64,000 nucleotides of DNA. It comes from Rallus limicola (Eukaryota > Chordata > Aves > Gruiformes > Rallidae). Positions within the stretch are counted from its first letter, which is position 1; every line of letters starts with the position of its first letter. Shown here piece by piece: positions 25,171-38,219 of this stretch. A program made the position numbers and the translations under genes. The DNA lies in the NCBI GenBank assembly GCA_022605955.1, contig JAKCOZ010000040.1, forward strand, positions 744,001-808,000, in the 5' to 3' direction. A model generated the notes under the pieces. That model ran no database searches. It was not told the origin of the DNA and saw nothing but the letters and a program-made list of their open reading frames with translations.

Positions 25171-26669
25171 CATTTGTAACACTTTAGTATCTAAGCCTGT
25201 AATCCAACCCAGCCTTGCTTCTCCCTTGTGCTACCAGGGCCTGCCTGGTTCATGCTGGTGCCATGAACATCCATTTTAGCCAGCCCAGATGATACAGCGT
25301 GCGATGTAAGTCACTTTGCTGCTACCTATTGGCTACTCAGGTTCTAACTCATCTAGATGGGTCTGTCACTACACTTTGGCAGCAGCACTTTGGATTTAAA
25401 CTGTCCCTTTCTTAGGAATTTCTACAGCACCCAGGGTGTGGAAACACTGATTTGTGTTCCTGGTGTCCATAAGGGTAATGCCATCATTTTAATCTCAGAG
25501 AAAAACAGCCCCAGCTCCTTGACTGAGTTACAAGTCCCATTTCATGTATGTCCCTACTGAAGACTCCCACATCAGGTTTTTTGTACTATTAACCTTCAGA
25601 CTCGAGCTTTATTGTTCATGACTTTCCAGGCAATTTAAATATACTCTCAAACCAAGGAACAAAAGTGTATTTATTTCGTGGTTATCAAGGCCCTAAATTA
25701 AACAGACATCTTTATCACTTCACCAACAATTTAATGCTTGTGGCATGAGGTTATTTCAATGTCTTAAGAAAACATCTTAGCTCTGGCTAAATAAGTAAGT
25801 GATGTCATTCTTCATTCAGGCTACCAGATTCTTTGGTGTAAAAACTTCCCTTAGGAGAGGCCTTAGGACATAGTGGCTCCTCCAAGACTATTTACATCTG
25901 ACAGATTCTCTAATCTCTTCTATCTTCCTCTTGTCCATTTCCTTCCCTTTCACTAGAAAATGGCCAGTATTTAACTCCAATGCTTCTGGTCTGCACAACA
26001 TGCTTTTAAAATTGGGTGGTTGTTGGTTGTTGGGTTTTTTATAACCAGAAATAAGGCTTAATTTAAGGTAATTACTCTCCCATTTGGAGGGCTTTGCTAT
26101 TTGCAGGGCCTTATTTTTTCCTAGTTAAATTCGCAGCAGAAGTTAGTTTTAAAAGTGACCGTTTTCTTCTAAAATTGTTCTTCAGATTAAGGGTGGTGCT
26201 CAGAACCTGCAACTTGTCACTCGTGATGAATTTCTGCGTGTCTAGAAATAAAAACAGGGCTATCAAGAAATCATTATTGAGGGGAGAGAGGGGACAGACA
26301 ATTGCATAGATTTTCAATGAATGGAGAAAATGCATGTCAAACTGCAGTCTGGTCACCAATTAATATGGGCCTCTGAATAAAATAATCTTCAAATCAGAGG
26401 TGTCTGGAGTCCTCCTAGGAGCCAAAAATTGGCCCAGTCATTTTAAAAGACATAGTCTTCTAGAATTAGTCTTCTGATTAACATCTCTAATATGGCAGCA
26501 AGAGCTAACAGTCATATGGATTGTTCTTTGGACTTGCAACAAGAACAGAACAGTAGTATTTTTTGGAGTGAAAAGTTAATAAATATGAATATTCATAGAT
26601 CAGTGGCAGGAATTAATTAATAGGATATCTTTAGTAGAAAAACTGTCATCATTTCAAAATTTAAGCATT

Positions 26670-27195
26670 CCCCTCTGCTTTGCCCTGGTCAGGCCCCACC
26701 TGGAGTGTTGTGTCCAGTGCTGGGCTCCCTGGGATCAAACAGACAGGGATCTCCTGGAGAGAGTCCAGAGGAGGCTCCGGAGATGCTGAAGGGCCTGGAG
26801 CATCTCCCCTGTGAGGAAAGGCTGAGGGAGCTGGGGCTGTTCAGCCTGGAGAGAAGACAGCTGAGAGGGGATCTGATCAATAGTTATCAATATCTGAAGG
26901 GTGGGATACAGGGGGACATGGGCAGCCCCTTGTCAGTGTCTGTGGGGACAGGACAAGGGGCGCTGGGCTCAAGTTGGAGCACAGGAATTCCACACCAATC
27001 TGGGTAAGAACTTCTTCCCAGTGAGGGTGAGGGAGCCCTGGGCCAGGCTGCCCAGGGGGTGTGGAGTCTCCATCTCTGGAGAGATTCCAGCCCCATCTGG
27101 ACACCGTCCTGTGTGCCCTGTCCTAGGGACCCTGCTTTGGCAGGGGGTTGGACCCCATGAGCTCTTCCAACCCCTATGATCCTGAGATTCTATAA
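26670..27195 (+). mobile_element. CR1 LINE, 5'-truncated (group B-related)
   Basis: Plus strand. Starts near CCCTCTGCTTTGCCCTGGTC and ends CAGGGGGTTGGACCCCATGA, GCTCTTCCAACCCCTATGAT. It is the only longer plus-strand member of this subfamily here. It retains short frames of the ORF2 C-terminus. Confidence 0.92.
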
Positions 27196-27551
27196 TCATT
27201 AAGCATGTCCCTTTCTTCTAATTGGAAAAGCTGTTTGACTAGAATTTAAGTATTTGAGTTAGTTTTTCATTATTTTTTTAAATGCTTGGAACCTTGAAGT
27301 GCCCATCAGATGCATGCAACTGATTTTACAGCATACAGTGAACCAACAGTCTGCAGGAACAATACATTCAGTTCACATCCAATTTACTTTTAAGCTTCAC
27401 AGCTCTCATATTATTCTGCCCTGGTATGCAGTACCAGCCTGCTATATTTACTGAAATACACCACTATTATTTTGAAGTACATGTTACATGCTGACTTTAT
27501 ACCTTATGGCTTCAAATGTACTTGTATTTGTCTGCAAACAGTGTAAATATA

Positions 27552-27617
27552 ACTTTATACATATATATATATGTATGTATATATGCATATAATGTTGTTA
27601 TATAATGTTATAATATC

Positions 27618-27652
<35 letters not shown>
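27552..27652. repeat. (TA)n / (TG)n compound microsatellite
   Basis: Two TA-rich blocks (about 27560-27592 and 27628-27652) separated by an AATGTTATA-rich spacer and a short GTGTGTGTG run. A shorter (CA)n/(TA)n run follows at about 27821-27847. Confidence 0.9.
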
Positions 27653-28279
27653 ATGCTCTGCTATTTAGTAGGCAAATTGAAGGCCTAAGAGCAGTGGAAA
27701 TGACACATGCCTAAGGGCATTCACATAAACCCTTCCAACTTACTCTAGAAAGTTTATGGGTGGCCTTTGGAGCAGCGGTGGATATACTGAAAACATATTT
27801 GGAGCTGGCTGTTCAGTGAGACCTCACACACACACACACACATATATGATGAGAAGCTGGTCCAGAAAACATTAAAACAACCTAAAACAGCAAACAGAAA
27901 ACCCCAAGTAAACAAACCATAGTTAAGAAGAAAATCATGTCCAAGAAAAAAACTGCAGCCAGTATGGGGTTTGAGATGTACTGATTTTTGACATCTGGAT
28001 CCTAAGACAATATTTAAAAGACAATCACCTTGACTATACTTATGTGGTTTAAAAAAGATCACTCTAGTTGTGAAAGGCCAAAGAAAAGCCATGAGAATCA
28101 GTAAAAATGAAACAAATTGTGGAAGGATTCTCCACATCCACAGCACCTGACAATTTACAATGGGTTAATAGCCAAGAAATACAATTAACAGGAAAAAAAA
28201 ATCCAGCTAATTTCTTGACTCATGAGCTACAAACACCCAGACTCTGGGACCTGCATCTAAGGGAACTTTGTCTGGAAAC

Positions 28280-28745
28280 CATAGAATCATAGAATCACAG
28301 AATCCCAGGGGTGGGAAGGGCCCTCAAGAGCTCATGGGGTCCAACCCCCTGCCAAAGCAGCTCCCCAGCTCAGATTGCACAGGGCGGTGTCCAGACGGGG
28401 CTGGAATCTCTCCAGAGATGGAGACTCCACACCCCCCTGGGCAGCCTGGCCCAGGGCTCCCTCACCCTCCCTGGGGAAAAGTTCTGCCCCAGCTTGGGCT
28501 GCAACTTCCTCTGCTCTAACTTGCAGCCATTGCCCCTTGTCCTGTCCCCACAGACACTGACAAGGGGCTGCCCATGTCCCCTGCATCCCACCCTTCAGAT
28601 AGTGAGAACCATTCATCAGGTCCCCCCTTAGTCTTCTTCTCTCCAGGCTGAACAGCCCCAGCTCCCTCAGCCTTTCCTCACAGGGGAGATGCTCCAGGCC
28701 CTTCAGCATATTCACAGCACTTCACTGGACTCTTTCCAGGAGATG
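28280..28745 (-). mobile_element. CR1 LINE, 5'-truncated (young group B)
   Basis: A well-preserved 3' tail with three copies of the ATAGAATC/ACAGAATC unit at the left. The body is almost identical to 1387, 47117 and 50504. Few differences are visible, so it is a recent insertion. Confidence 0.93.
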
Positions 28746-29561
28746 TGTCTTTTTGAGAAGAGTGACTGTATCAAGTATGTTCACTGCCTGGGACAGTACA
28801 CCTCCACTGAGCGTTTCCACCTGTCTGCAAATTAATGAAGTTTGCAAACCTTACTTCTGATTATTTATATATTAAAAAAAAAATCAAACATTATGACTCC
28901 TCCCCAAGTAAAATTAAAATAAGCATGCAAAGCCCTTCATCAGTGAGGAGCTCGTTGGACCGTTCTCCCTCGTTGCCAGACAGAAGCCTTTCCTACTATA
29001 GCTATGTCCAACCATCTTCATGCTAGCTTGCAACGTCACCCCCCATCACAGAAACACAGCAGAGGATCACATTTTAACGTTGGTGTTATTATAAATCCCT
29101 TTTTGTACTCTCAGAACTGCACACTCTGTTCTTTCTAGTTCACCAAATGAACTCCTTCACAGGATGTACAGAGGAAGCAGGAGCCATGTTCTTAAGAAGA
29201 CAAAAGCTGTCTGTGTCTGCCTGCCGAGCTCCTGGAGAGATACCTGTCTCAGGACCACTGAATGTCGAATTAGTGATGCTTTGCACAATCAGGCATCAAC
29301 CATTTGAGTCTAGTTGCATACAGAGGCATGAGTTACATCTCTTGAGAGCCAAAACTGAGGACTGTCAGCAATATTTCATCTCTCAAAAAGAATCTTGACA
29401 TACGTAGCAGGTAAGAATATTTGGAATTAATGCTTAAGCTTAATAACCTCTCTGAACATAAGCAAACAAGGATTAATTTACCAGTTGTTTTAAGCAGAGA
29501 TCTCTCCTTTGACTTCATTTCCATTTCCAAGCTGCTGAGGGCAGTACCCAGTTTGCCTTAA

Positions 29562-29587
29562 CCCCCCCCCCCCCCGACACCCCCCCA
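29562..29587. repeat. Poly-C tract
   Basis: Fourteen or more consecutive C, then GACA and a second C run. The minus strand has G-quadruplex potential. Confidence 0.85.
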
Positions 29588-30025
29588 CACACATGCTCTC
29601 AGACATACTTTGTAGTAAATCAGCATGTAGTGGTGTTACTTTCAAATATTTTTACTCAGATGTGATATTAAACTCTACACATGTACCAGGTGGGATATTT
29701 CTTTAGTCTTTTATTATTATATTAACAAATATGTTCCTTAAGATATTCAGCATTTAACACTTTCAAGTGTAGACATTGGCTGACATTATTCTGATTGGAA
29801 CTGCAAGGAGAAAATTCCAGCATGCTCTCTTGTCCAAAGTTAAGTTTCACAGAGAATGTGACGATATTAAAAGTTGAATCAACAACCATAAAACTAATCC
29901 ATGCTTCCTAAATGGGGAAAAAGAAAAGAAAAATCCAACTTGATGGCCTGATTAATTTGACTGTTTCAAAAGGAAAGAAGAAAAAGCACCTGAACAAGCT
30001 TTCATTCAGAAGCCAAACAATGTCT

Positions 30026-30775
30026 TATAGAATCATAGCATCACAGACTGGTCTGGGTTGGAAGGGACCCCAAGGAGCACAGAGCTCCAACCCCCTGCCA
30101 CAGGCAGGGACACCAACCTCCAGGCCTGGAGCTACACAAGGTTGCCTAGGGCCCCAGCCAACCTGGCCTTCAACACCCCCAGGCACGGGGCACCCACCCC
30201 CTCTCTGGGCAGCCCCTGCCAGCCCCTCACCACTCTCTCTGCAAAGAACTTCCCCCTCAGATCTCCTCTCCCCCTTCCCTCCTCCAGCTTCACTCCAGCC
30301 CCCTTGTCCTGCCAGGCTCTGCCCTTGAACAAGCTGATTCCCCTCCTGTTCCTCTGCTCCCTTCAGGGACTGGCAGGCTGCAATGAGGTCCCCCCACAGC
30401 CTTCTCTTCTCCAGGCTGACCCAGCCCAGCTCCCTCAGCCTCTCTCCAGAGGGGAGCTGCTCCAGCCCTCTGAGCATCTCCGGGGCTCCTCTGACCCCTC
30501 TCCAACAGCCCCACATCTCTCTTGTCCTGGGGCCCCAGCTCTGGACACAGGACTCCAGCTGGGGCCTCCCCAGGGCAGAGCACAGAGGGACAATCCCCTC
30601 CCTGTCCCTGCTGCCACCCCTCTGCTGATGGAGCCCAGGATCCCATCTCCCTTCCCAGCTGCCAGAGCCACTGCTGGCTCAGGGGAAGTTTCTCATCCCC
30701 CATGACACCCAGGCCCTTCTCCTCAGGGCTGCTCTCCAGGAGCTCTTCTCCCAGTCTGCATCTATGGCTGGGATA
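30026..30775 (-). mobile_element. CR1 LINE, 5'-truncated (young group A, long)
   Basis: Begins ATAGAATCATAGCATCACAG, then the group A block CAAGGAGCACAGAGCTCC. At about 750 bp it yields long spurious open frames on both strands. It is very close to 41814-42546 and 45356-46398. Confidence 0.93.
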
Positions 30776-30939
30776 AATGTTGCCACTGTTAAAAGTTAAA
30801 TTTCATTCTAGTCAGGTAGATAAATCTGAACGTTCTATATCCAGCTGGAACATTTAAAGTAGTTATGGAGGTCATAGCCCACATCTGTTACAAATAACAG
30901 AGATTTAAATCAGTCCCTTCCCTGCAGATACATTACAAT

Positions 30940-31030
30940 AAATATGGCAAAATATAGTAAAAATATGGTAAAATATAGTAAAAATATTGTAACATACAGT
31001 AAAAATATGGTAAAAATATGGTAAAATGCA
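30940..31030. repeat. AT-rich minisatellite (AATATGGTAAA-like units)
   Basis: About eight imperfect copies of an 11-base unit (AAATATGGTAA / AAATATAGTAA). It lies in unique sequence shortly after the CR1 at 30026-30775. Confidence 0.85.
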
Positions 31031-31703
31031 GTCAGCACATACACTGTAAGAAATTCCAAGCTGTTCTTTGTGTACAGGACTAAAAAATCCCAGCCCAGTG
31101 AGGGCAGTTAGGGCTGTACAGTATAAATATAGAATAATAACAGAGTCAAATAACAAAAGAAAAGTGAGTTAAACATTCTGGAAGTTCAAAAAAAAACCCA
31201 AACCAACCCTAAAGGCTCACATTGTGAAAGGCACTTGGTGCCCTTAAAGAAGGTATTTTGTGTTGCTACCAGCTGGAGGGCTTTAAAAGATTTAATTTCA
31301 GAGTGTGTTGAGTCAGGAGACTGTCACTGGTAGGAGAGAAGATGCAGTTAGCATCCACTTTTTTTTTTCTAAGAATGTAACATTTTTTTCTTGCTATTTA
31401 ATTACATGAGAGAGGGTTTGGGTTGTTGGTTTTTTATATAGTGGCTGTTTTTCTTTCTTTTTCTGAATTTAAGACTCATGTAAAGTGTTTTTAACAGCTG
31501 TGAAAATTATTAAGCTCTGTGTGTATTCCTAAAAAACCCTCTCCGTGTAGGTCCTGTGGTGACTTTGGAAGGGCTGCTCTAGGGCATGGAAGTATTTAGC
31601 TGCCACTTTCTTTTCACTGTTCTTTATATCAATTTTTTGCATTTCCTACTGTAGATCCCATTTTACTTTTCATGCAGTAACTGATTCCAAGTCTCCTTAT
31701 AGC

Positions 31704-32103
31704 TTCACAGAATCACAGGGGTTGGAAGGGACCTCCAGAGTTCATCAGGTCCAACCCCCTGCCAAAGCAGGGTCTCTAGGACAGGTCACACAGATCAGAG
31801 TCCAGATGGGACTGGAATATCTCCAGAGAAGGAGACTCCCCAAGTTCTCTGGGCAATCTGTTCCAGGGCTCTGCCAGGGCTCACAGTGAAAAGGTTTGTC
31901 CTTATGTTCACATGAACCTCCTCTGCTCCAGCTTATACCCATTTCACTTGTCCTATGGCTGCTATCACTGAGAAGAGCCATCCATCCTCCATCCTCCTGA
32001 CTCTCACCCTTTACATATTTACAGGCACTGATGAGGTCACCCCTCAGCCTCCTCTTCTCCAGGCTGAAGAGCCCCAGCTCCCTCAGCCTCTCCTCATAAA
32101 GTC
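31704..32103 (-). mobile_element. CR1 LINE, 5'-truncated (group B-related)
   Basis: Starts CACAGAATCACAGGGGTTGG and 'TTCATCAGGTCCAACCCCCT'. The second half (GAAAAGGTTTGTCC and CCCTCAGCCTCCTCTTCTCC) is closer to older CR1 types, so the copy may be a subfamily intermediate. Confidence 0.9.
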
Positions 32104-32559
32104 TACACATCTGTTCAAGTTGATTTGGAAAAGCATTCCCTGATTTCAGAAGCACAAGCTGTGTAACCGGAGGGGATGGAGCAGGCGAGTTGCCAAGGGC
32201 CAGTACTGCAGGAGGCATTGCTGCAGGAATAGGATGTACAAGGCAGTCCCCTGGCACTGCCACCTGCTCGCCTGGCACCCAAATCATTGCTCAAAATCTC
32301 TTATTAAGCATCACAGGCCAGATTGCCTGTTTGATTTTAACCAATATACAGTTGCATCAAAAGAAGGTTCAGAAAAGCTGCGATGGGGGTGTGAGTTATT
32401 CCCCCAACTCCATTCTGTTTGACTGACCACAGCCCCCAGTCCTGCGTAGGCCTGGTGTTTTGGATCCTAAATTATAATATCTGGCCAAACCCTCTCTCCC
32501 CCACACACACCCCCCATTTTTGCCTTTGATCCTCAGTTAAAGCAGACTGAGAAAATCCC

Positions 32560-33190
32560 TTTATAATTGGTTAACAGTTCATGGGGCTAAAATTGTTGTT
32601 GTAGCACAATCTGTGGGAACAACACAGGAGAAACATTTCCTGCAGAAAGAATGCTGAAGTTTAATTACTACATATCGCAGGAGAGAGGATTTCCATTTTT
32701 CGGGCCCTGTGTTCAGGCAGTTACTAGGTAGCCAGCTTGAACTGGAATACTGATGCTTTGGTCTAATCTCTGCTGTGCCAGAGAACAGTGGAGGGGCCTC
32801 ATTCTCATGACGGGGTAGAAGGAATGCTCCACATTTCTTAGGCCTTATCATCATGTACATTACTATGCCAGGCAGTTTAATTAATAACTGTCGACATCTT
32901 GCCATTTATCATTACCCAAAGGGGAGGTGAGGACCCTGCCATATGCCACGCTGTACAAACAAATTAAAGTTGTCTCAACCAGTCTCTCACGGCTTTGCTG
33001 CTGTCAGTCACTCGTCTCGTCCTTCCTGCAGCTCAAAGACTCACATCTTATCTTGCTCTCAGGGCTGGGCGGCCATTTATGTGTCATGGAACAAAAACAC
33101 ATGCACATGCAAGCCTGGTGGATCAACAGCCTCAGGTAATATCATTGTAGAGTGTTCAATTACTGAGTTTACCAGTTGCTATTAGATTTG
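32560..33190. promoter_or_regulatory. Candidate conserved non-coding element 1
   Basis: About 600 bp with no identified repeat and no usable reading frame. It is rich in complex motifs, including TTTAATTACT, CAGTTTAATTAATAACTG, ATTTATCATTACCC and GGCGGCCATTTATG. It resembles conserved developmental enhancers in texture, but conservation cannot be tested here. Confidence 0.3.
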
Positions 33191-34186
33191 AAATGTGTGT
33201 CAAGGAAAAAGTGCTCCAGGAGCAAAAATACACATAGAAATGAGTCCTTGAGACAGTGGGAAAATGCTGCAAGTCAGATAATGGTGACAATATGAACTTT
33301 TCTCACTGACTGCAAATATCTCTAGAGCAATACCTTATTCTCATATCACACAGCTAAATACTGAGTAGTTTGGCATATGTAAATCTTTCTTTGAAATCAG
33401 ATTACCATTCCTCATGTGCCTTAGGAATACTCAGAATGACTCTGGATACTGGGCAGGATTTCATTTCTCACAGTCAAACCAAAATTTCCTCTCCATGAAT
33501 GCTTTGATCCTTGGTAGTATTTTACACAAAAGATCGATTCCAGCCGAAATGAGAAGCTAGAGGAGTACTGTGAGTAACACACTTCCAAACACAATCCACT
33601 TACAGCAAATAAACTTCATCAGAGGTGCTGCTCTATCTTCAGGGGAGCAGTATGCTGGGGCTATACACAGAGCCCCACGGGCCTCATTATTGAAGTTAAA
33701 AAACAAGAAGCCAAACTCTCTCTCTTTACAATAAACTGAATTGTGAGAGATTTTCATGTTGATTTGCAGATGCAGACAGAGCCTCTGGTGCAGCTGCAGC
33801 CAGGTGACAGGGCAGCGCTGCTTTGGTTTTGAAGGTATGACTCTGAAGGAGCCACATCATCCTTGGTTTGAAAGCCAGAAGGAAGTGCCAGATTCCTGCA
33901 AGGACTGCCAGGCCCTGCCTTCCAAAGGATTGTATTGAGCTGCAAGTCACTGAAGTCCTCATTAAAGCCACTGGCATGATTCCAATCACACTTTGAGCTG
34001 GGCGAGTCATGGCACATGGCACTCTGGCCACACTGAGTGTCCCAGCTCTGTTCCTCTCCCTGCTTTCATGTGGGGTGTGACCCTACATGCAGGGAATTTG
34101 TGTGGCACTGGACAATAACTGTTTCTGCCAGACAAACTATGCATTACTCTACTCCCATACCAGGGCGCTAACTTCCCCCTCTCTAT

Positions 34187-34546
34187 TGCAGCCTCATTGC
34201 AGCCTTCCAGTCCCTGAAGGGAGCAGAGGAACAGGAGGGGAATCAGCTTGTTAATAGGGTAGGTAATGGCAGGACAAGGGGGATGGATTAAAGCTAAAGG
34301 AAGGAAGGTTTCAATTAGATCTTAGGGGGAAGTTTTTTACAGAGAGTGTGGTGAGGAGCTGGAACAGGCTTCCCAGAGAGGGGGTGGGTGCCCCATCCCT
34401 GTGGGTGTTGAAGGCCAGGTTGGCTGGGACCCTGGGCAACCTTGTGTAGCTCCAGGCCTGGAGGTTGGTGTCCCTGCCTGTGGCAGGGGGTTGGAGCTCT
34501 GTGATCCTTGGGGTCCCTTCCAACCCAGACCAGTCTATGATTTCAT
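34187..34546 (+). mobile_element. CR1 LINE, 5'-truncated (group A)
   Basis: Plus strand. Ends CCTTGGGGTCCCTTCCAACC, CAGACCAGTCTATGATTTCA. A more diverged member of group A, with the variant GTTAATAGGGTAGGTAATGG where most copies have an AGGGCAGAGCCTGG-type sequence. Confidence 0.92.
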
Positions 34547-34559
34547 GAAGAGAAGGACA

Positions 34560-35420
34560 TGATCAAACAGATCCCAGCATACGGATAAGTGCGAACAAGA
34601 AAATGCTGCGCCAAAGCTTGTGAGCTTCCCGTGTTTAAAATGTCAAAGGGACAAAAAGTGACAGAGAGACCAAAAAGAAACATGCTTTTCACATGCCACC
34701 CTCAGCAGAAGCTCATGGCAGACCTAATACTCACGGGTATGGCTGAACACACTACGAGAGCATTTTAATAATGTGATACGGTGGTAATTCTGGCCCCTTC
34801 TGGCCACAGTAAATTGTCCTGTTTGGATGGAGCCAAGCTGAAATAGCACGTTGTGCATGCATCAGGAAATGAGCTCATAATATACAAAGCCTCAGTCTGT
34901 AGGTGATAAGTAAGGGCCCGACAAATTAATCTCATCAGCTGCATTCATCTTTGGATGGCACTCTGTGCCAGGCCACAACGTGTGGGCTGGAGGCTATTTT
35001 TTTCATTTGTCAAACAGGTAGTTTGAATTACTATGATAGAAACGTTCTATTCTGTGCTGTCTGCATCCTAGATTGTTCTTGCTGAAATGGGAAGAGGTAT
35101 CATGTCATATTTTACAGACAGGGAGACAAATTATTACACTGACTGCTTCCTTTTGTCAATATATCTTCAATTATACGCTCTGTAACTCTAATGAAGTCCA
35201 TTTATTGTTTTCCTCAGTCTTTTCCTCTTTAATGGCAAGCATCTAGATTAATAATTGTGCTTTAATTATTTATGATGCCATTCAGAATGCACTACAGTCT
35301 ATCCTTTAATTGCATTCCTCTCTGCATTATTAAGTCCTTGCAAGATCAGAAATCACATCTAAGTGAAATGGATAGAAAGTGTTGCCTTAGGTTCAGGATA
35401 GGAATTTAGGAGATGGTATG
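34560..35420. promoter_or_regulatory. Candidate conserved non-coding element 2 (possible SOST/MEOX1 enhancer)
   Basis: A non-repetitive stretch about 12 kb beyond the SOST polyA signal. It contains clustered homeodomain-type TAAT cores (notably 35245-35310: TTAATAATTG, CTTTAATTATTTATGATG, CTTTAATTGC), a CACGTT-type site and a possible MIR-like TATTTTACAGACAGGGAGAC. Its proportional position between SOST and MEOX1 is similar to that of mammalian ECR5. Homology is not demonstrated. Confidence 0.3.
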
Positions 35421-37385
35421 CTATTAAACGAAAAAGGAAACAAAATAAGACATTATTTTATAGTGAGCAACCCTGCCATCCATTTTGAAGAAGCACATTT
35501 GTTGTTCCAAAATATATCAGCAAATTTCACTGTCTGTTTTCAGAGAAGAAAGAACAAAACCTTTACAACTCTCCCTTTTTTGCCCTGACACGCACAGTGG
35601 CTCTGTTGCAGACATAAGAAAGACAGGCAGACCTTTAGTTTCCTGTATTCTATATTTCTGGGGTTCATTTTAGAGTTAGCAAAAAGATTTCAGGGCTTTT
35701 TTTCCCCAGACCTACTATTTGTTCTCAAAACTAACCATTTTTTAGGAACGTGAAGACCAAGTTTATGTAGTGCAAAGTCTTCAGGCTCTTTAGAGAGATC
35801 TATGAATATGTGCTCAAGATGTGAAGAGGCCACACATTACTATGAGAAATAACCATCCTGCTGCAATATCAGAGGCCTTTCTGATGAATTTCTGATCCCT
35901 GGCAGATGATGTAAAAAGCACAACAGTAACCAGAGAAGAATATCTGTAATATCATTCATTTTGCCAGCTCTGTTTCTTTGTTATGCAAAGACTAGCTAAC
36001 AACAGGCTTAAATCACCCCCTCATGGTGTTTACACATGAGTTATGGACCAGTTTGTCTCTGCTTTCTAGAATAAGGGAAGTATTCCCTTTAGATTAAATC
36101 TCAGGCATGCAGAGGTTGGAGCATCAGTGGTGTATACAGGTTAAGAATGTGTATTTCTATTGTAAGACTATTATTTTTTAAAGTTTCCTCTATCTTTTAT
36201 ATTTTGTTTTAGATTCTTATTCCACAAAACCAGTGGAACAATTCTTTTCTAGATAAGAAAGTCTTGTTGGTGTAAGCCCATGGGAGAAGGTTGCCAGGTA
36301 GTGGTCTCTGGCACGTGGAGTCTTCTTGTGCTGGTGGGTTGTATTGTAGGAGAGGAAGTTTCTGGAAGGATACCTTCTCACACATTCCTCAGTATCTAAC
36401 TCAAGTGGTGTAAGCCATAGTATCTTGTTAAGTCTGCTTTGGCCCAATCAGAATTGCCTGGCTTTTGAACTGAGCTGAAGATGTGCTAACCACTAAGTAG
36501 AAATAATATCAGAGTTTGAGCATTATCTGTAAGAGAAAGAGCCTGTGCAGCAGTAACTGTGATGGAAGCACAGGAGAGTGGAAAATACACCATCCATGAA
36601 AAACCCCAACCTCCCAGGAATCTGAAGGCCTAGGAGCAACACCTTTGGTGAAAAGATGGTCTTTGGGGAGAGGTGATTCTTAGTCTTCAAGCACTGATCT
36701 AAAGATGATCAAGATGTGAGAATTTCTAAATAAAGTGGTTGTTTTTCTTTGCTTGCTTAAAAGCAAGGTAAGACTTTGACTCTAAGCTAGGAAAAATTCT
36801 TATGTTCTAAAGAAAATTCAATATGTTTGTGCATATTTGGGTGGCTAGAAGAGTTGAAAAAATAGAATTCAGCATTTCTGCATGTTTGGTGAGGCAAAAA
36901 AATAAAATAATAATTTAAAGTAGCTGTTTAAATGTATGCACAATATTCAGTCCATGATCCCACAGTGATGATACACAAAACCAACTGTACCACACAGCCT
37001 CCAAGGCAGTAACAGTTGAGGTGATGATGAAGTGGGATAGCTATTCCATAGGCCAAAGTCAAAAGCTTGATGGTGCAGCATTCTATACCAGCTCTTAGAA
37101 TGGAGACAATTGCATTTATGCAACTGTAATAGGAAAGGGGAGAGACAAGGTCCAGAGCTGATTTATTCATTAGCAGGTACAAGAACATGACACTTGGAAA
37201 CTGTCACTGAAGTAACAGACTGCAGCTATAGGTTCTAGGATTCAAACATTACAGCAAGAAGTTTGTTTTTTAATTCTCTGGGCAAGGAAAAACAATTCTG
37301 TTTTGTTTATGCTTTCAAGAGCCTTTCACTGACACTTTTGTCTGCTGAAATACACTCTATCAGCCTTGTATTGGTCTGACATTCA

Positions 37386-37921
37386 GTCACAGGATCACAG
37401 ACTGCTTTCAGCTGGGAACTTAAGATCACCTTAAAGATCATCAAGTCCCAACACCCTGCCACGGGGACATCTCTCACCAGACCAGGCTACTCAAGGCCCC
37501 ATCCAACCCGGCCTTGAACACCTCCAGGGAGGGGGCAGCCACCACCTCTCTGGGAACCCTATGCCAAGGGCTCCCCACCCTTGGAGTGAAGAATTTCTTC
37601 CTAATATCCAACCTAAATCTCCCCCTTTCCAATTTAAACCCTTCCCCCTCATCCTATCACTCTGTACCCTTCTAAAAAGTCCCTCCCCAGCTTCTTGTAG
37701 GCCTCTTCAGGGACCGGAAGGTGCTGTAAGATCTCCCCAGAGCCTTCTCTTCTCCAGGCTGAACAACCTTCTCAGCCTGGCTTCACAAGAGAGGTGCTCC
37801 AGCCCTCTGATCATCTTTGTGGCCTCCTCTGGACCCATTGCCACAGTCCCATGTCCTTCTTATGTTGGGGACTCCAGAACTGGACACAGTACTCCAGGTA
37901 GGGTCTCACAAGAGAGTCACC
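37386..37921 (-). mobile_element. CR1 LINE, 5'-truncated (older group)
   Basis: Starts GTCACAGGATCACAGACTGC and contains CCAACACCCTGCCACGGGGA. More diverged than groups A-C, with the tail and first block altered. Ends around GGTAGGGTCTCACAAG. Confidence 0.88.
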
Positions 37922-38219
37922 TACCTGTTATCCACTGGGGTCACTACAACATTTCAGAGAAGAGTGAACTTGTGAATACACAGTCTGCTCCTTACTGCAG
38001 GGTGATACTGGGAGAACACTCTGTTCTCTGCATTGCTCCTTGTGCTGGATCTGCCATTGAAAGGGGACTGGGGGAGCCAGTGACTGGATGTGCACCCTCA
38101 GGGGTGCCTGCTGAAGATACTTGCAGTAGCTCTTGGATGACAACCCAGCCAATTTGGCTTCAGCAAAAATTCCTGTCTTCAAACCCTAATTACTGTGCTG
38201 GCACAGCACTCTGAGTGGT

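Noticed and set aside
30025..30705. Open frame of 215 residues on + and 163 on -
   Set aside because: Same CR1 group A sequence as at 41814 and 45356.
33756..33938. Exon-like stretch after TGATTTGCAG with a following GTATGA
   Set aside because: It has acceptor- and donor-like ends, but the frames are short and match no family I recognise, and no partner exons are evident.
37561..38214. 217-residue open frame on +
   Set aside because: The first half is antisense CR1; the second half is unique but has no recognisable domain, start context or splice signals.
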